15,162 nt of DNA from JAABSX01 sp964480455. GTDB lineage: Bacteria; Bacteroidota; Bacteroidia; Cytophagales; Microscillaceae. Below the pieces are notes generated by a model, which had not been told where the DNA came from, did no database searches, and saw nothing but the letters and a program-made list of their open reading frames with translations. Where the stretch lies: the NCBI GenBank assembly GCA_964480455.1, contig CAYZQI010000118.1, positions 1 to 15,162 of the forward strand. The letters are read 5' to 3'. The position numbers and the translations under genes are program-made. Below are positions 12,990 through 15,162 of the stretch, one piece after another (the first letter of the stretch is position 1; the number at the start of each line of letters is the position of its first letter).

Positions 12990-13688
12990 ATGTTAGCAGA
13001 AAAAAAATCAGAAGGTAAATGCTCATTTTGTGCCGAGACCATTGCACAGAGGGGCATCATTCGCCATTTAAGTACACACCTCAAGAAACTGACCAAGGAA
13101 AATCCTGTTGAAAAAGATACCTCTTATCTCGTCTATGTGAAGGCAGACATTATGTTTCTTTGTCTTTGGGTAGATGGCAAGACTACTTTTACGAAAATAG
13201 ATAGCTTTTTGCGGAAGATTTGGCTGGAGTGTTGTGGACACATGAGTGCTTTTACGTACATAAAAGATGGACTTCTTGACAAAAGACCTAAGGAAGTGCC
13301 TATGAAATGGAGAGCAGATAAATTACTGGCAAAAGGTAAAAAACTAACTTACGAATATGACTATGGCAGTACTACTTATTTGAAGATAGAAGTCAAAGAA
13401 GAGCTTGAGATACCTGCCCAAGATGCTATAGTCTTGCTTTCTCGCAATGAACCGCTGAAAATAATGTGTGATGTATGCAAAGAAAAAATTGCCACTGAGT
13501 TATGTGAGGTACATTTATGGGAAGGTGAGGGCTATTATTGTAAAACCTGTGCAAAAAAACACGCAAAAAAGTGTGAAGATTTTGATGACTACGCACGAAT
13601 GCCCATAGTCAATTCGCCTCGTATGGGGGTATGTGGTTATGACGGGGGAACTATTGACACAGAAAGAGATGGTGTTTACCAAAGCTAA
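12990..13688 (+). CDS. pRiA4b ORF-3-like protein with zinc-finger ends (232 aa)
   Basis: The N-terminus has a C2H2-like finger: Cys11, Cys14, His26, His30. The middle (about 48-140) resembles the plasmid pRiA4b ORF-3 family, with SFLRKIWLECCGHMSAF and the YEYDYGSTTYLKIEV strand. The C-terminus is cysteine-rich (Cys160, 163, 172, 184, 187, 195, 215) and ends PIVNSPRMGVCGYDGG, typical of that zinc-binding tail. The family's function is not established; members occur on plasmids and near mobile DNA. It lies between cas2 and the leader, with a remnant cas2 3' end starting 4 nt after its stop, so it was inserted at the cas2-leader boundary. A CRISPR role has no support beyond position. Confidence 0.75.
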   Translation: MLAEKKSEGKCSFCAETIAQRGIIRHLSTHLKKLTKENPVEKDTSYLVYVKADIMFLCLWVDGKTTFTKIDSFLRKIWLECCGHMSAFTYIKDGLLDKRPKEVPMKWRADKLLAKGKKLTYEYDYGSTTYLKIEVKEELEIPAQDAIVLLSRNEPLKIMCDVCKEKIATELCEVHLWEGEGYYCKTCAKKHAKKCEDFDDYARMPIVNSPRMGVCGYDGGTIDTERDGVYQS

Positions 13689-13692
13689 CTTA

Positions 13693-13746
13693 TTAGAGAA
13701 AGAGGTAATTGGACAGGAGAAGAATGATTTAGACAACTTTCTGTGA
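13693..13746 (+). pseudogene. Remnant of a second cas2 3' end
   Basis: The 54 nt encode LEKEVIGQEKNDLDNFL plus stop, preceded by one Leu codon. They match the last 54 nt of cas2 (12734-12787) at 45 of 54 positions, in the same orientation. No more of cas2 is present: the upstream sequence is the end of the pRiA4b-like gene. With 9 differences, mostly silent except Thr to Leu, this is not a very recent copy. It is likely the 3' end of the original cas2 adjoining the leader. Confidence 0.8.
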
Positions 13747-13971
13747 GCTATCGAGTGTAGGGATTCGTCGTCTATCATTTTTTTATTGTGTTTTCGTAGG
13801 GTCTTTTTGGGAAGAATTAGCGAATTTTTGAGTTAAGTACCTGATTATCAGTGCTTGTCGTAGGTGGGGGTAAATCCTATTACTGGAGATAGACGACTTT
13901 TGGCTAACTTTTTTTCAAAAAAAACTTGCTTTATTCAATTTAAAAGCACATTTTTGTAAAAATATCAACGG
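13747..13971 (+). promoter_or_regulatory. CRISPR leader
   Basis: A 225-bp AT-rich stretch between the cas2 remnant and the first repeat, with T- and A-runs toward the array. A perfect 10-bp inverted repeat, GTCGTCTATC at 13767-13776 and GATAGACGAC at 13888-13897, is 111 nt apart and could be a site for a DNA-bending or regulatory factor. The leader side is set by intact repeats here and decayed repeats at the far end. I see no strong TAnnTTTG box. Confidence 0.7.
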
Positions 13972-15057
13972 CTTTTAATTGTACCATTTAGGAATTGAAA
14001 TATGGCTGCATTGCTAATGAGTTGGTCTGGGCTATCGGCTTTTAATTGTACCATTTAGGAATTGAAATAAAGTAAAAGAACTTGGAATTGGCAGTGTATC
14101 ACACTTTTAATTGTACCATTTAGGAATTGAAATCTCTTGGGGTAAAAGATGCAATCATCTACGGTATACTTTTAATTGTACCATTTAGGAATTGAAATGT
14201 GTAATTAGTATTGCCTTTCCCTCTTGCTTTCTTTCCTTTTAATTGTACCATTTAGGAATTGAAATCGAGCTTCAAAGAAATAATTGTTTTCAATTTCAAT
14301 GCTTTTAATTGTACCATTTAGGAATTGAAATAGTATTCTACAAATATACACGAATTATGCTTGAAACTTTTAATTGTACCATTTAGGAATTGAAATTTTA
14401 TCGCCTTTGTTTTTATCTGCCACACCTAATTCACTTTTAATTGTACCATTTAGGAATTGAAATGCAAGTGTGCCTGTGCCTACGGGCATTGTGGCAGGAC
14501 TTTTAATTGTACCATTTAGGAATTGAAATCTTTTATCATTGGGTTTTCGGAAATGTACCTACCCACTTTTAATTGTACCATTTAGGAATTGAAATACTTG
14601 TGATTCTACTACTCCCATATCGTAATACAAACTTTTAATTGTACCATTTAGGAATTGAAATTGCCCACAAGAAAGAAATACCAAAGAGATGTATAACTTT
14701 TAATTGTACCATTTAGGAATTGAAATTTCTTTTCTTCTAAGCAAAAAAGCTGGGTCAATAAGTCTTTTAATTGTACCATTTAGGAATTGAAATTCTTTCG
14801 CTATATTCTACTATCATCTTTTTCCACTCTTTTAATTGTACCATTTAGGAATTGAAATATTCGTAAAGAAGTAATGGTAAGTGATGCTACACTTGCTTTT
14901 AATTGTACCATTTTGGAATTGAAATATTTACTGTAAATGATGTGCTTGATAAATCTGTTATCTTTTAATTGTACCATTTAGGAATTGAAATTCATCATCG
15001 ATAAGTATTTCATCGGGGTTGATGATACTTATAATTGTACCATTTTGGAATTGAAAC
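13972..15057 (+). CRISPR. Type I-B CRISPR array, 17 repeats and 16 spacers
   Basis: The 30-bp repeat begins CTTTTAATTGTACC and ends GGAATTGAAAT, typical of type I-B, giving an 8-nt AUUGAAAU handle. Repeats start at 13972, 14039, 14104, 14169, 14236, 14302, 14367, 14434, 14500, 14566, 14632, 14697, 14764, 14829, 14896, 14962 and 15028. Spacers are 35-37 bp. Repeats 1-14 and 16 are identical. Repeat 15 has T for A in TTTAGG. Repeat 17 has that change plus two others, including a final C. Degeneration at the right end puts the leader on the left, and the transcript runs on the plus strand. Confidence 0.98.
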
Positions 15058-15162
15058 ATTTATATTTAACCTATTCATAATCAGCTACTTAAAAAAATAG
15101 GTTTTTGGGTAGTCCAACAGTTAAGTGTGTATGGCTTTTTCAGCCGTTTTCACCCCATCCCC
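15058..15162. other. Array-distal flank, no gene seen
   Basis: About 100 bp of AT-rich sequence after the last repeat, with no convincing ORF, repeat or terminator before the window ends. Confidence 0.5.

Overview
The window is AT-rich DNA that looks like a Bacteroidota (Cytophagales-like) chromosome. Coding regions lack Shine-Dalgarno leaders, several intergenic regions carry the Bacteroidota -7 box TAnnTTTG, and the protein families (a rhomboid with an HDAHLYG motif, a WYL regulator, an S23-type four-helix-bundle protein, a REP-associated transposase, a pRiA4b-like protein) are common in that phylum. No rRNA or tRNA gene was seen, so the assignment rests on style and protein resemblance only.

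The locus is a type I-B (Cst/Tneap-like) CRISPR-Cas system with accessory DNA inserted at several places. Left to right: the 3' part of a rhomboid protease; a WYL regulator on the minus strand; a divergent promoter region with an 11-bp-arm palindrome; cas6; a 421-bp gap with repeats and a hairpin; a tiny zinc-ribbon ORF coupled by ATGA overlap to cas8; then cas7, cas5 and cas3. Next is a small island (antitoxin-like protein, small acidic protein, REP-associated tyrosine transposase). The adaptation genes follow: cas4, cas1 broken in two frames, a four-helix-bundle gene and cas2. A pRiA4b-like zinc-finger gene, a remnant of a second cas2 3' end and a leader come last, before a 17-repeat/16-spacer array. 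The array is read in the direction of the cas genes and decays at its far end.

The standout feature is a family of octanucleotide (8-bp) arrays, over 600 bp in total, found after cas6, between cas4 and cas1, inside cas1, after cas1, and between the four-helix-bundle gene and cas2. The two largest keep a perfect 8-nt register for 168 and 256 bp. They are inverted copies of one another bracketing cas1 and the four-helix-bundle gene. The array inside cas1 puts its N-terminal domain and its catalytic domain in different frames. By arithmetic, gain of one unit or loss of two would restore a single ORF, so cas1, and with it spacer acquisition, could be phase-variable. That is a prediction from sequence, not a demonstrated switch.

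Other unusual points: the stand-alone zinc ribbon sits beside a Cas8 whose own CXXC-CXXC motif is degenerate; the cas2 3' end is duplicated around the pRiA4b-like gene, suggesting replacement or insertion at the cas2-leader boundary; and the transposase carries a perfect palindrome both in front of and inside its own reading frame. The interference genes (cas6, cas8, cas7, cas5, cas3) appear intact, so crRNA processing and interference may work even where acquisition does not.
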